Shown: positions 8,194 to 17,120 of the stretch, in pieces
Numbering within the stretch: the stretch's first letter is position 1
How the letters are laid out: each line of letters opens with the position of its first letter
Source: Imperialibacter sp040222385
GTDB taxonomy: Bacteria; Bacteroidota; Bacteroidia; Cytophagales; Cyclobacteriaceae
Assembly: GCF_040222385.1 (NCBI RefSeq)
Contig: NZ_JAVKDF010000010.1
Location: 62,001 to 126,000 of the forward strand
Direction: 5' to 3'
DNA: 64,000 nucleotides
Notes under the pieces: model-generated
The model's input: only the letters and a program-made list of their open reading frames with translations
Databases searched by the model: none
Told to the model about the DNA's origin: nothing
Translations under genes and position numbers: made by a program

Positions 8194-8232
8194 TTGTAGC
8201 TCTTCCCTACGAGAGCAACCGACCTAAGATTC

Positions 8233-9393
8233 ATGCAGAGAGTGATCAACATTGTAATAGCCTTCTTTTTAACCCTATCGTTCATTTTACCAGGTATTGT
8301 CAAAGCACAGGACATTACCGAAAGCAAATTCGGAAGCGGAATCTCAGTATTTGCCAGAGACTCTTCATTTTCGATGAAGTTTAGCACCAGGTTTCAGACT
8401 TTGTATGAGGGAGTATACGACATGGGGCTCGACAAATACAAAGACAACCTATTGATAAGGAGAGCAAGGTTGAAGTTTGACGGGTTTGTGCATAACCCAA
8501 AAATACAATACAAGATTGAGTTGGGCTTGAGTGGTAGCGACATTGGCAATCAGGACATTGTTTCTGAATCGAATTATGCGCCACTGCAAATCCTTGATGC
8601 CGTGATAAAATACAACTTCCATGGAAACTGGAGCCTGTGGGTTGGCCAAACGAAACTTCCCGGAAACGTGGAACGGGTAATTTCATCTCAATCGTTACAG
8701 TTTGTTGACCGAAGTTTTCTTAACTCAAGATACAACCTTGACAGAGACCGGGGAGTTCAGGTTCGCTATGATGGGGAGACATTTGGTTTAATAACTGCGG
8801 TTTCCATAGGAGAGGGCAGGAATATTTCCGAGGAGAATCAAGGTGGATACGACTATACGGCCAGATTTGAGTGGCTTCCCCTCGGGCGATTCAGGAGCAA
8901 TGGCGACTATGTTGGAGCCGACCTCAAAAGAGAATCGACTCCAAAGCTGATGGTTGGAATTGTCTACGACTATAACGACAACACTAATAGGGAAAGAGGC
9001 CAGTTGGGTAGAGTATTAAGTGAAAACAGGATTCTGCAGGCTGTGTTTGTGGATATGCATTTTAAGTACAGAGGATGGTCGGTGATGTCGGAGTATGTTA
9101 ATAAGCAAGCACCGAACGGGCCCGTCGTTTCAGACGGAACTTATTATACTGGCACTGGCCTTAATATTCAAGCAGGATACTTACTCAAAAATAATTTCGA
9201 ATTGGCCCTTAGGTTTACGGAAGTGCTGCCAGCCGTCGAAACATTGCGAGCAGGTATTCATCAATATACTTTTGGCGTCTCAAAATATATCGTTGGTCAT
9301 TCTCTTAAAATACAGTCGGACTTGACAAGGATAGAAATTGAAGGAGGGGACGGCTCAATGATGTATCGTGCGCAGGTTGAGGTATCTTTTTAG
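8233..9393 (+). CDS. Phosphate-selective porin OprO/OprP family
   Basis: A 386-residue outer-membrane beta-barrel with a signal peptide (hydrophobic core 5-22, likely cut after ...GIVKA). Features of the porin O/P family are FSMKFSTRFQTLYEG at the first strand, LLIRRARLKFDGFVHNPKIQYKIELG, and WVGQTKLPGNVER, plus a C-terminal strand ending in aromatic VSF. It would admit phosphate or other anions through the outer membrane. It follows a PHO-box-like repeat and lies between two predicted phosphate carriers. Bacteroidota use this family for other solutes too, so selectivity is inferred from context. Confidence 0.85.
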   Translation: MQRVINIVIAFFLTLSFILPGIVKAQDITESKFGSGISVFARDSSFSMKFSTRFQTLYEGVYDMGLDKYKDNLLIRRARLKFDGFVHNPKIQYKIELGLSGSDIGNQDIVSESNYAPLQILDAVIKYNFHGNWSLWVGQTKLPGNVERVISSQSLQFVDRSFLNSRYNLDRDRGVQVRYDGETFGLITAVSIGEGRNISEENQGGYDYTARFEWLPLGRFRSNGDYVGADLKRESTPKLMVGIVYDYNDNTNRERGQLGRVLSENRILQAVFVDMHFKYRGWSVMSEYVNKQAPNGPVVSDGTYYTGTGLNIQAGYLLKNNFELALRFTEVLPAVETLRAGIHQYTFGVSKYIVGHSLKIQSDLTRIEIEGGDGSMMYRAQVEVSF

Positions 9394-9460
9394 CCAGGGA
9401 GCTTTCACCGTCAATGGCTCATAAGGTTAAGTAATATGCGAAGACGACAAAATAAAAGCC

Positions 9461-9505
9461 TTAACACTTTCTTAACAGTGGTAACAAAAACTATATTTAG
9501 CTTTG
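9461..9505 (+). promoter_or_regulatory. PHO-box-like repeat plus -7 box for the PiT-like gene
   Basis: TTAACACTTTCTTAACA (9461-9477) is a perfect TTAACA direct repeat with an 11-bp period. A perfect -7 box TAGCTTTG lies 20 bases downstream (9498-9505), with no -33 TTG, so the repeat occupies the -33 position as expected for an activator-dependent promoter. The ATG follows at 9537. Confidence 0.65.
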
Positions 9506-9536
9506 CCGGAACTTTCAAATTAAGCGTACACCTGCG

Positions 9537-10667
9537 ATGTCTTCCAAACCGTCTGATAGTATCACTACACAAAAGCTAGGCAAAGGGGCTTTTAAATTGT
9601 TTAGCGTGTCAAAAAAGGAGAGAAACTATCTTTATTTTTTGCTTGCCATCACGTTTGTCTGCGGTATGGTGTATCCCTATCAGGAGGTGGCTATGTGGGT
9701 TGCGTTTGCTTTGGCTGGCTATTCTGCCATTGCCAATGATAGTATTCAAACCATTGGCACTTTTATTTCTTCAAACTCCCATAGGAAGTGGTATCACTTG
9801 TGGCTTTTCATGGGACTGATTTTCCTTGTTACAGTTACTTATAGCTGGATCACTTATGGTGGAGATGTATCGTATCAGCGGTTGAATACAAAAGGCCTTG
9901 AGGTAGCACCTACTTCCTTCAGTTTTCTTCAGGTTGCCGCTCCGGTAATCCTATTGGTTCTTACAAGACTTCGAATGCCGGTATCAACTTCAATCCTACT
10001 GTTGAGTGCCTTCTCTACCAAAGCTAGCTCCATTGGAGGTATTTTATCAAAAAGTCTTGTGGGCTATGCACTGGCTTTCGTCATCGCCATCATTGTTTGG
10101 ACGCTAACCGCACAGCTATTTGATAAATATGCTAAGAAAAAACCGGCACACTGGTGGGCACCGCTGCAATGGCTTACCAGCGGGGCATTGTGGTCGGTTT
10201 GGATCATGCAGGATGCTGCAAACATAGCGGTTGTATTGCCAAGGGCGTTAAACACTGTGGAGTTTGTTGCATTTGCGTCATTTATATTTCTTGGCCTAGG
10301 TGTGCTGTTCTACCTCAAAGGGGACAAGATACAGTCGATCGTGGAAGAGAAGGCAGACATTACTGATGTGAGGGCCGCCACAATAGTCGACCTGGTTTAT
10401 GCATGCCTCCTCTACTACCTGAAGGTAGTTAATACGATTCCGATAAGTACCACCTGGGTCTTTATAGGGCTTTTGGGAGGCCGTGAGTTGGCGATCAACT
10501 ACATGAAGAAAAACAAGTCCAGCCGCAGAAAGGGAATAAGAAAGAGCATGAAGCTGATAGGCAAGGATGCTCTGTATGCCGGTATTGGATTGGTCATTTC
10601 CATTTTTCTCGCCTTGTCGATCAACGACGACATGAGGAAAGAGTTTTTTGACCTGATAGGCTGGTAA
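9537..10667 (+). CDS. Divergent PiT-family-like phosphate transporter
   Basis: A 376-residue polytopic membrane protein with about ten hydrophobic segments. Two halves carry matching motifs: SAIANDSIQTIGTFISSN (63-80) against WIMQDAANIAVVLPR (222-236), and MPVSTSILLLSAF (147-159) against IPISTTWVFIGLLGG (301-315). These resemble the GANDVANxxGT and PISTTH signatures of the PiT family, including its two-fold repeat, though the second motif has Gln-Asp instead of Asn-Asp. The promoter carries a PHO-box-like repeat. I infer Pi transport; another anion is possible, and a search may return only 'hypothetical protein'. Confidence 0.6.
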   Translation: MSSKPSDSITTQKLGKGAFKLFSVSKKERNYLYFLLAITFVCGMVYPYQEVAMWVAFALAGYSAIANDSIQTIGTFISSNSHRKWYHLWLFMGLIFLVTVTYSWITYGGDVSYQRLNTKGLEVAPTSFSFLQVAAPVILLVLTRLRMPVSTSILLLSAFSTKASSIGGILSKSLVGYALAFVIAIIVWTLTAQLFDKYAKKKPAHWWAPLQWLTSGALWSVWIMQDAANIAVVLPRALNTVEFVAFASFIFLGLGVLFYLKGDKIQSIVEEKADITDVRAATIVDLVYACLLYYLKVVNTIPISTTWVFIGLLGGRELAINYMKKNKSSRRKGIRKSMKLIGKDALYAGIGLVISIFLALSINDDMRKEFFDLIGW

Positions 10668-10669
10668 CT

Positions 10670-11860
10670 TTAAACAGTCAGCTCTTTCAAAGCCAGCCAG
10701 GTCATAAGCCCCACGCCAAGCTCTAAAGCACTTTCATCAATATCGAACGTGGGTGTGTGAACTCCGGAAGTGATGCCATTAGCGTCATTTCTGGTGCCTA
10801 GTCGATAGAAGCATGAATCGATGTGGTGGGAGTAGAAGGCAAAGTCCTCAGCTGCCATCCAGATATCAAGATCTACAACTTTGTCTTTCCCCAAAAATTC
10901 TTCCGCCCATAATTTAGAGCGATTGGTGAGTCGCTCATCATTAGCAAGAAAGGGATAGCCCTTCATGATGTTAAAGTCGCAAGCCGCCCCCATTGACTCT
11001 GCAATGCCTTCCGCCATTTTTTTCATTTTTGCATGGGCATCCATTCTCCACTCTTCGTTGAGGGTTCTAAATGTGCCCTTTAGCTTGACCTCAGAAGGAA
11101 TTACGTTTGTCGCTCCCTTCCCTTCAATATCGCCAAACGAAAGCACGGAAGGTATCTTTGGGCTGGCCATTCTACTAACCACCTGCTGCAATGCTGTAAT
11201 AATGTAAGCAGTCACTACGATAGGATCTACCAAAGTTTCAGGCATGGCAGCATGGCCACCCTGGCCTTTTACCGTCACATATATTTCGTCAGCGCTGGCC
11301 ATGTACATGCCAGGCCGAAACCCTACCGTGCCAGCAGGTAGCAACGGCATCACATGCTGACCAAAAAGACTTTTTGGAGAAGGGTTGGTAAGCACGCCCT
11401 CTTTGATCATTAAGCTGGCGCCTCCCGGTAGTTTTTCTTCTCCAGGCTGAAAAATGAGCTTAACGGTTCCCTCAAATTCATTCTTCAATGCACATAGGAT
11501 TTTGGCAACACCGAGAAGTGAGGAGGTATGAACATCATGGCCGCAGGCATGCATAACACCCTCGTTTGTTGATTTATAAGGTGCAGTGTTCTTTTCCAAA
11601 ATGGGCAAAGCGTCGATGTCTGCCCTCAGTGCTACAATTTTTCTATCTGGATTTTTCCCCTTTATAATAGCCACCGTACCAGTAGTGGCCATTTCGTCCA
11701 ACTGGTCAATGGGAAGCTTTCCAAGAAATTCTCTGATGTAGCTTGCTGTGTTGTACTCCTCAAAGGACAGCTCAGGGTTAGCGTGCAGATGTCTTCGTAC
11801 GCCGATAATTTCCTCCGAAAACTGATTGCTAAGCGTTTTGATTCTGTCTTTCAAATTCAT
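10670..11860 (-). CDS. M20-family amidohydrolase (N-acyl amino acid / IAA-amino acid hydrolase type)
   Basis: A 396-residue metal-dependent amidase. Metal and catalytic motifs are HACGHDVHTSSLLG (about 103-116), PGEEKLPGGA (Glu-Glu), GQHVMPLLPAGTVG, and the C-terminal GVHTPTFDIDE. The dimerisation domain lies about residues 188-300. It removes acyl groups from N-acyl amino acids or related compounds; the exact substrate is unknown. No signal peptide is seen, so it is cytoplasmic. Its ATG directly abuts the stop of the SPOR lipoprotein gene, so it is the last gene of the secA unit. It ends 2 bases from the convergent PiT-like gene. Confidence 0.88.
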   Translation of the reverse strand: MNLKDRIKTLSNQFSEEIIGVRRHLHANPELSFEEYNTASYIREFLGKLPIDQLDEMATTGTVAIIKGKNPDRKIVALRADIDALPILEKNTAPYKSTNEGVMHACGHDVHTSSLLGVAKILCALKNEFEGTVKLIFQPGEEKLPGGASLMIKEGVLTNPSPKSLFGQHVMPLLPAGTVGFRPGMYMASADEIYVTVKGQGGHAAMPETLVDPIVVTAYIITALQQVVSRMASPKIPSVLSFGDIEGKGATNVIPSEVKLKGTFRTLNEEWRMDAHAKMKKMAEGIAESMGAACDFNIMKGYPFLANDERLTNRSKLWAEEFLGKDKVVDLDIWMAAEDFAFYSHHIDSCFYRLGTRNDANGITSGVHTPTFDIDESALELGVGLMTWLALKELTV

Positions 11861-12370
11861 CTATTCTACGGGTATTTTTTCCGGAAGTAGGAGAGCGTTG
11901 GGGAACACTTCCCGAACCTGAGCATATACCTGATTAGCCTCTAGTCTGGAATAAAACTTTCCTAGTTTTACCTTAAAGTTGGGCTGGACGTAAACAACCT
12001 GGGAAGGAATGTCCAATCCGATAGACCGAAGCTGTGCTCTTGCATTATTCGCCTGGTCTCTGTTTGGGCCGGAGTATACCTGAACAGTAAAGCCATCTAC
12101 AACCCTTTTTTGGAGGTTTTTTTCGGCAATAAACATTACTACGCTATCGAGCTCTTGAGTGATATCGTATTGTGTGTTCAGTGGTTCTAGAGAAGCCGTC
12201 GACTTGGTGGTTTCTGCTGGTTTAAGGGGGTTTTCCTCCGTGGTAATAACCGGGTGTAAAATGGACAGATCTTCAGAATAAGAGTCAGTAGAGCCAGTAG
12301 AAGGAACTACCTTTTTTGAACACCCATACAGGATAAAAACACCAAGTGCTAAAGAAACGACTCTATTCAT
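11861..12370 (-). CDS. SPOR-domain lipoprotein
   Basis: 169 residues with a lipobox LYGC (Cys17), a low-complexity linker, and a C-terminal SPOR-like domain of ~75 residues (FTVQVYSGPNRDQANNARAQ, then FKVKLGKFYSRLEANQVYAQ). SPOR domains bind denuded peptidoglycan glycan strands at division sites; here the protein is predicted to be anchored in the outer membrane. It is 6 bases downstream of secA and abuts the amidohydrolase gene, so the three form one transcript. A direct link with secretion is not implied by the order alone. Confidence 0.82.
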   Translation of the reverse strand: MNRVVSLALGVFILYGCSKKVVPSTGSTDSYSEDLSILHPVITTEENPLKPAETTKSTASLEPLNTQYDITQELDSVVMFIAEKNLQKRVVDGFTVQVYSGPNRDQANNARAQLRSIGLDIPSQVVYVQPNFKVKLGKFYSRLEANQVYAQVREVFPNALLLPEKIPVE

Positions 12371-12376
12371 AGCTGG

Positions 12377-15300
12377 TTAGTCTTCAATATTGATTACAAC
12401 ACATTTGTTGTTGTTCACATCTTGCTCCACAGTCTTATATTTCACGCCTTCTTTTAAAGTGCCGTCAGTGTACTGCACAGTCACCCGATCGTTTCTTCCG
12501 GCCACTTTCTGCGACTTCATTGGCTCTGGGCGGGTAACGGCTGGCCTTGAACCAACAGGTTGCCCCTCTTTTCCTTCCAGCAAAGAACGTGACTCTTCCT
12601 TACTCTCTTTGTAATCACTTTTCGTGCGGGTTTGGCGAGCTTCTCTTACCTGGCTCGGATCCTGGCTTGGTATATCGGCCTTGATAAGGAAAGACATAGT
12701 TTCCTCATTTACCTTGGCGAGGAATACTTTGAACAATTCGAACGCTTCAAATTTGTAGATCAAAAGCGGGTCTTTTTGCTCGTATACAGCATTTTGAACA
12801 GACTGCTTCAAGTCATCCATCTCACGAAGGTGCTCCTTCCAGGTTTGGTCAATAAGCGCCAGGGTGATCATTTTCTCCATGGCCGCCACCATCTCCTTAC
12901 CCTCGGTGTCCACCGCTTTCTTTAGATTAACCACAATGCCGAGTTGCTTTTTCCCGTCTGTAAATGGTACAAGAATATCGACTACAGTGGCTCCTTTATT
13001 GTCAAGAGTGTGCTTAAGAACTGGCAATGCCTTTTCCCGGATCGCAGCCTTTCTGGCGGTGTAGTGAGCCAGCACTTCATCATAAAGTCTGGCAGCAAGT
13101 GCGTCGCTTTTGATACCGGCAAACTCTTCCTGGCTGATACGCATGTCCAGACCGAAAGTGCTAAGCGCATTCAGTCTAAAGCCATCATAGTCTTGAGAGG
13201 CAGTAGCCGATATAGCCAAATCCTCAGACGTATCGTACATCATGTTGAGGATGTCAAGCTGTAGCCTTTCACCAAACAAAGCGTTCTTTCTTCTGGTGTA
13301 GATCACCTCTCGTTGAGAGTTCATGACATCGTCATATTCCAGGAGGCGCTTACGCATGGCGAAGTTGTTCTCTTCTACCTTCTTTTGAGCTCTTTCAATC
13401 GACTTGGTAATCATCGAATGCTGGATTACTTCGCCTTCTTCCAGTCCCATTCTGTCCATCCACTTGGCAATCCTGTCTGAGCCGAACAATCGCATCAGGT
13501 TGTCTTCAAGCGACACAAAGAACTGCGAAGATCCCGGGTCACCTTGTCGGCCTGATCGGCCTCTCAACTGCCTGTCGACCCTTCTCGATTCATGCCTTTC
13601 AGTTCCTACAATGGCCAAGCCTCCAGCTTTTTTCGACTCTTCGGTCAGTTTTATATCCGTACCACGCCCCGCCATGTTGGTGGCAATTGTTACGGTAGAA
13701 GGGTGGCCCGCTTCGGCCACAATTTCCGCCTCTCGCTGGTGTTGCTTGGCGTTTAGTACGTTGTGCTTAATTTTACGGATATTGAGCATGCGGCTTAGTA
13801 CTTCCGAAATTTCTACAGAAGTAGTACCCACCAGCACTGGTCTACCGGCTTCAGTAAGCGCAACAATTTCATCAATAACAGCATTGAACTTCTCACGCAT
13901 GGTCTTGTAGACCTTGTCTTCCATGTCTTTCCTAACAATCGGTCTGTTAGTTGGAATGACAACCACATCAAGTTTGTAAATCTCCCAAAGTTCACCAGCT
14001 TCGGTTTCGGCCGTACCAGTCATACCGGCCAGCTTGTGGTACATTCTGAAGTAGTTCTGCAGGGTGATGGTTGCATAAGTCTGCGTTGCATCTTCCACGG
14101 TCACGCTTTCTTTCGCTTCAATTGCCTGATGAAGGCCGTCTGAATAGCGGCGCCCTTCCATCATACGGCCGGTTTGCTCGTCCACAATCTTCACTTTGCC
14201 ATCAATCACTACATACTCGGTGTCTTTTTCAAAAAGCGTATATGCTTTTAGCAGCTGATTAACGGTGTGGATACGCTGCGCTTTGATTTGGTAGTCTTTG
14301 ATGACCGACTCTTTCTTTTTCAGGATATCGATTTCGGCAAGAGAGGTGTCACCCTCAAGCTTTGCAATTTCCATCCCAATATCAGGCATAATGAAGAAAT
14401 TGGGATCTTCGCCATCACCTGTAATCATATCGACACCCTTCTCAGTCAGCTCGATAGAGTTATTTTTTTCCTCAATGGTAAAAAGCAAAGGCTCATCCGC
14501 CTCCGGCATCATCCGTTGATTGTCAGCCAGGTAGATATTCTCCGTTTTTTGAAGAACATTTCTTATACCTGTTTCACTGAGGTATTTGATCAAAGGCTTG
14601 TATTTGGGAAGCCCCCTGTGAGCTCTGAACAGTGATAAGCCGCCATCTGTCTCGTTGCCCTCGGCAATTTGTTTTTTGGCGTCATTCAGAAACTGCGCAC
14701 ATAGCTTGCGTTGAGATTCAACCAGCTTAAATATTCTTGGCTTCAGTTCGTAAAACTCATGCTCATCTCCTTTAGGGATAGGCCCTGAAATGATAAGAGG
14801 TGTTCTGGCCTCATCCACAAGTACGGAGTCAACCTCATCCACCATAGCATAGTGGTGTTCCCGCTGCACCAGCTCCTCTGGGCTTCTGGCCATGTTGTCC
14901 CGCAGGTAGTCAAAGCCAAATTCGTTGTTGGTGCCGTACGTAATGTCGGCGAGATAAGCGTTTCTTCTCTCCTGTGAGTTGGGTTGGTGCCTGTCGACAC
15001 AGTCAACCGTTAGCCCATGAAACTGGAACAAGGGAGCGTTCCACTCTGAGTCACGCTTGGCCAGGTAGTCGTTTACAGTAACAATATGGACGCCTTTACC
15101 AGCAAGAGCGTTCAAATAGGCAGGTAGAGTAGCCACAAGGGTTTTTCCTTCACCAGTAGTCATTTCAGCAATCTTACCAGTGTGTAGTACAACTCCACCA
15201 ATGAGCTGAACATCATAGTGAACCATGTTCCACTCCACTTCGGTGCCTGCTGCCAGCCATTTATTGGACCATTCGGCGGTCTCCCCATTGATTTTTATGT

Positions 15301-15745
15301 GGGGCTTCGTGGCTGCCATCTGTTTATCAAGGAGCGTTGCTTTAACCACCAACTTCTTGTTTTCAGCAAGTCGCCTGGAGGTTTCCTTCACTACAGCAAA
15401 AGCTTCTGGCAACAGTTTGAGCAAAGAATCTTCAATGCTCTTGTTCTTGTCTTTTTCGAGTTGATCTATTCTTTTGAATACGTCATCTTTCTGGTCGATA
15501 TCCAAATCGGGTTCGTCGATTATCCTCTGATGCAAATCGTCAATTTCCTTCTGAATAGCGGCATTCCCTTCTTTGATGAACGCTTTGAACTGACTGGTTT
15601 TGTCTCTTAGCTCATCGTCAGAAATACTCTTAAGTTTCTCAAATTCTTTTTTGATTTGCTCAACAAGCGGAAGGACTTCCTTGATATCTCGCTCTGATTT
15701 TGTTCCAAAAAGTTTGGCTACCCCTTTGGTGAATATATTCAACAT
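12377..15745 (-). CDS. secA: Preprotein translocase ATPase SecA
   Basis: The ATPase motor that drives unfolded preproteins through SecYEG. 1122 residues, long compared with E. coli (901) but usual for Bacteroidota, the extra length being an N-terminal charged insert (about residues 45-135). Walker A is MTTGEGKT (GEGKT 198-202), the DEAD-like box is VDEVDSVLVDEA, followed by NMAGRGTDIKL and RQLRGRSGRQGDPGSS. The usual C-terminal CxCx8C zinc motif is missing; the tail instead ends in a basic linker and a short strand-rich stretch with a single Cys. First gene of secA-SPOR-M20. Confidence 0.97.
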   Translation of the reverse strand: MLNIFTKGVAKLFGTKSERDIKEVLPLVEQIKKEFEKLKSISDDELRDKTSQFKAFIKEGNAAIQKEIDDLHQRIIDEPDLDIDQKDDVFKRIDQLEKDKNKSIEDSLLKLLPEAFAVVKETSRRLAENKKLVVKATLLDKQMAATKPHIKINGETAEWSNKWLAAGTEVEWNMVHYDVQLIGGVVLHTGKIAEMTTGEGKTLVATLPAYLNALAGKGVHIVTVNDYLAKRDSEWNAPLFQFHGLTVDCVDRHQPNSQERRNAYLADITYGTNNEFGFDYLRDNMARSPEELVQREHHYAMVDEVDSVLVDEARTPLIISGPIPKGDEHEFYELKPRIFKLVESQRKLCAQFLNDAKKQIAEGNETDGGLSLFRAHRGLPKYKPLIKYLSETGIRNVLQKTENIYLADNQRMMPEADEPLLFTIEEKNNSIELTEKGVDMITGDGEDPNFFIMPDIGMEIAKLEGDTSLAEIDILKKKESVIKDYQIKAQRIHTVNQLLKAYTLFEKDTEYVVIDGKVKIVDEQTGRMMEGRRYSDGLHQAIEAKESVTVEDATQTYATITLQNYFRMYHKLAGMTGTAETEAGELWEIYKLDVVVIPTNRPIVRKDMEDKVYKTMREKFNAVIDEIVALTEAGRPVLVGTTSVEISEVLSRMLNIRKIKHNVLNAKQHQREAEIVAEAGHPSTVTIATNMAGRGTDIKLTEESKKAGGLAIVGTERHESRRVDRQLRGRSGRQGDPGSSQFFVSLEDNLMRLFGSDRIAKWMDRMGLEEGEVIQHSMITKSIERAQKKVEENNFAMRKRLLEYDDVMNSQREVIYTRRKNALFGERLQLDILNMMYDTSEDLAISATASQDYDGFRLNALSTFGLDMRISQEEFAGIKSDALAARLYDEVLAHYTARKAAIREKALPVLKHTLDNKGATVVDILVPFTDGKKQLGIVVNLKKAVDTEGKEMVAAMEKMITLALIDQTWKEHLREMDDLKQSVQNAVYEQKDPLLIYKFEAFELFKVFLAKVNEETMSFLIKADIPSQDPSQVREARQTRTKSDYKESKEESRSLLEGKEGQPVGSRPAVTRPEPMKSQKVAGRNDRVTVQYTDGTLKEGVKYKTVEQDVNNNKCVVINIED

Positions 15746-15823
15746 TTCGTCGTTTTTTAAAACCTTAAAATTAACCGCTTTTTCCTAATTCGATACTAAT
15801 TGCCAAGGTGTTTCTTGACAGAT

Positions 15824-16591
15824 TTACACATCAATGAGGCCTGAGTAAACGGGCGTGGCTGGGCCCTTCAGGAAAATATCTTTAAAGCCACCCTCCTTAA
15901 CCGCAAAACTGACCTCGAGGGTTCCACCCAGGGTGTGAACTATTACCGGGCTTTTATATCCTTTGAGTGATGCGGCAAGCGAACATGCTGTAACTCCCGT
16001 GCCGCACGACAGCGTTTCGTCTTCCACCCCTCTTTCATAAGTCCTCACAAAAATAGCATTGCCATCCTCCAACTCTACGAAGTTTACATTGGTACCCTTT
16101 GGGGCATAGGCCTCGCTATAGCGAATAGCTTTTCCTTCCGGCACAACAGAGAAGTTTTTAACATCTTCAAGGAAGGCAATATGGTGTGGGGATCCCGTAT
16201 TGATGAAAACGCCGTCAGTAAGTTCTTCAACGCTGTCAACGTCATAAAGCTGCACAGAAACAATGTCTCCTTTGATGGTCGCTTCATGAGGCCCATCGGT
16301 AGACATAAAAGTAGTTCTGTCGGTGGTCATACCAAGAGACTTCGCAAAGTGCACTGCGCACCTGCTACCGTTCCCGCACATGCTCTGCGTGCCGTCGGAA
16401 TTGTAGTAGACCATTTCAAAGTCGTAGTCGGGATGATTGCGTATGAGAATGAGTCCGTCTGCGCCGATGCCAAACCTGCGATGGCAAAGGGTTTCTATAA
16501 CGGTCAGGTCATCAGGAAATTGGAGATCCCTGTCATCGATGAGAATGAAGTCGTTGCCTGTGCCCTGATATTTGTGAAAACGAATTTCCAT
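15824..16591 (-). CDS. dapF: Diaminopimelate epimerase
   Basis: Converts LL- to meso-diaminopimelate for lysine and peptidoglycan synthesis by a two-cysteine mechanism. Both catalytic cysteines are present: Cys72 in MCGNGSRC and Cys196 in SCGTGVTAC. The N-terminal YQGTGNDFILID is the family signature. 255 residues, close to the usual 265-280. It is separated from secA by ~78 bases and from rplS by a terminator, so it may be expressed alone or with secA. Confidence 0.96.
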   Translation of the reverse strand: MEIRFHKYQGTGNDFILIDDRDLQFPDDLTVIETLCHRRFGIGADGLILIRNHPDYDFEMVYYNSDGTQSMCGNGSRCAVHFAKSLGMTTDRTTFMSTDGPHEATIKGDIVSVQLYDVDSVEELTDGVFINTGSPHHIAFLEDVKNFSVVPEGKAIRYSEAYAPKGTNVNFVELEDGNAIFVRTYERGVEDETLSCGTGVTACSLAASLKGYKSPVIVHTLGGTLEVSFAVKEGGFKDIFLKGPATPVYSGLIDV

Positions 16592-16615
16592 AGCATAAAA
16601 CTAATAGCAAGTAAA

Positions 16616-16645
16616 CGAAAAAAGCCAACCCGAGAGTTGGCTTTT
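16616..16645 (-). terminator. Rho-independent terminator after rplS
   Basis: GCCAAC (16624-16629) and GTTGGC (16636-16641) form a 6-bp stem flanked by A and T runs; on the minus strand the hairpin is followed by a T-rich stretch. It ends the rplS transcript before dapF. Confidence 0.8.
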
Positions 16646-16665
16646 CAGCTATTTTATTTAATCCC

Positions 16666-17022
16666 TTAGGACATTTTTTCTTTGATCCTTGCGGCTTTTC
16701 CTTTTCTACCACGAAGGTAGTAAAGACGGGCTCTGCGAACTGATCCCTGACGAACCAATTCAACTTTCTCAACGCTTGGTGACATAATCGGGAAAATTCT
16801 TTCCACACCAATGCCTGAAGATACTTTTCTTACAGTAAAGGTTTCTCCATTCGTGCTGATATTCTTACGTTGGATAACTGTACCCTGAAACTGCTGGATA
16901 CGCTCTTTGTTACCTTCCGTGATCTTCACGTGTACATTTATAGTATCACCTGCCTTAAATGCGGGCAGTGAATTTCTCTTATCCTGGTACTCTGCTTCAA
17001 CTAGTTTTATCAACTCGCTCAT
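16666..17022 (-). CDS. rplS: 50S ribosomal protein L19
   Basis: 118 residues, the normal size. Family signatures FKAGDTINVHVKITEGNKERIQ, FQGTVIQRKN, and SSGIGVERIFP with SVEKVELVRQGSVRRARLYYLR are all visible. L19 sits at the 30S-50S interface. In many bacteria rplS directly follows trmD; here a LacI-type gene lies between, and rplS has its own strong promoter (17058-17087) and its own terminator. Confidence 0.98.
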   Translation of the reverse strand: MSELIKLVEAEYQDKRNSLPAFKAGDTINVHVKITEGNKERIQQFQGTVIQRKNISTNGETFTVRKVSSGIGVERIFPIMSPSVEKVELVRQGSVRRARLYYLRGRKGKAARIKEKMS

Positions 17023-17057
17023 GACTGTCTATTTAAGCCGTATTCTGAAACGGACTG

Positions 17058-17087
17058 CAAATATACGACTATGTTTTTAAACACAAA
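17058..17087 (-). promoter_or_regulatory. Promoter of rplS
   Basis: Minus strand: TTTG (17087-17084), 18 bases, TATATTTG (17065-17058), matching the Bacteroidota housekeeping consensus. The ATG is 36 bases downstream of the -7 box, leaving a leader of roughly 30 bases. Confidence 0.7.
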
Positions 17088-17120
17088 TAATACAATCAAA
17101 TAAAAATCTCTCTTTTCAGG

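Larger units (their letters stand above)
7835..8232. promoter_or_regulatory. Divergent regulatory region between Na/Pi symporter and porin genes
   Basis: 398 bp without a gene. It holds several TTAACA-type hexamers, many in pairs with an 11-bp period: on the minus strand at 7919-7924 (partner 7908-7913), 8114-8119 (partner 8125-8130) and 8145-8150 (partner 8134-8139), plus a single one at 8164-8169; on the plus strand, 8177-8193. The density is far above what surrounds it and fits tandem PhoB/PhoP-type half-sites serving both directions. Only the 8177-8193 site and the 7870-7924 block are given as separate features. Confidence 0.5.

Noticed and set aside
13404..13910. Open frame opposite secA
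   Set aside because: Antisense of a conserved gene with no signal or domain; the minus-strand SecA reading is certain.
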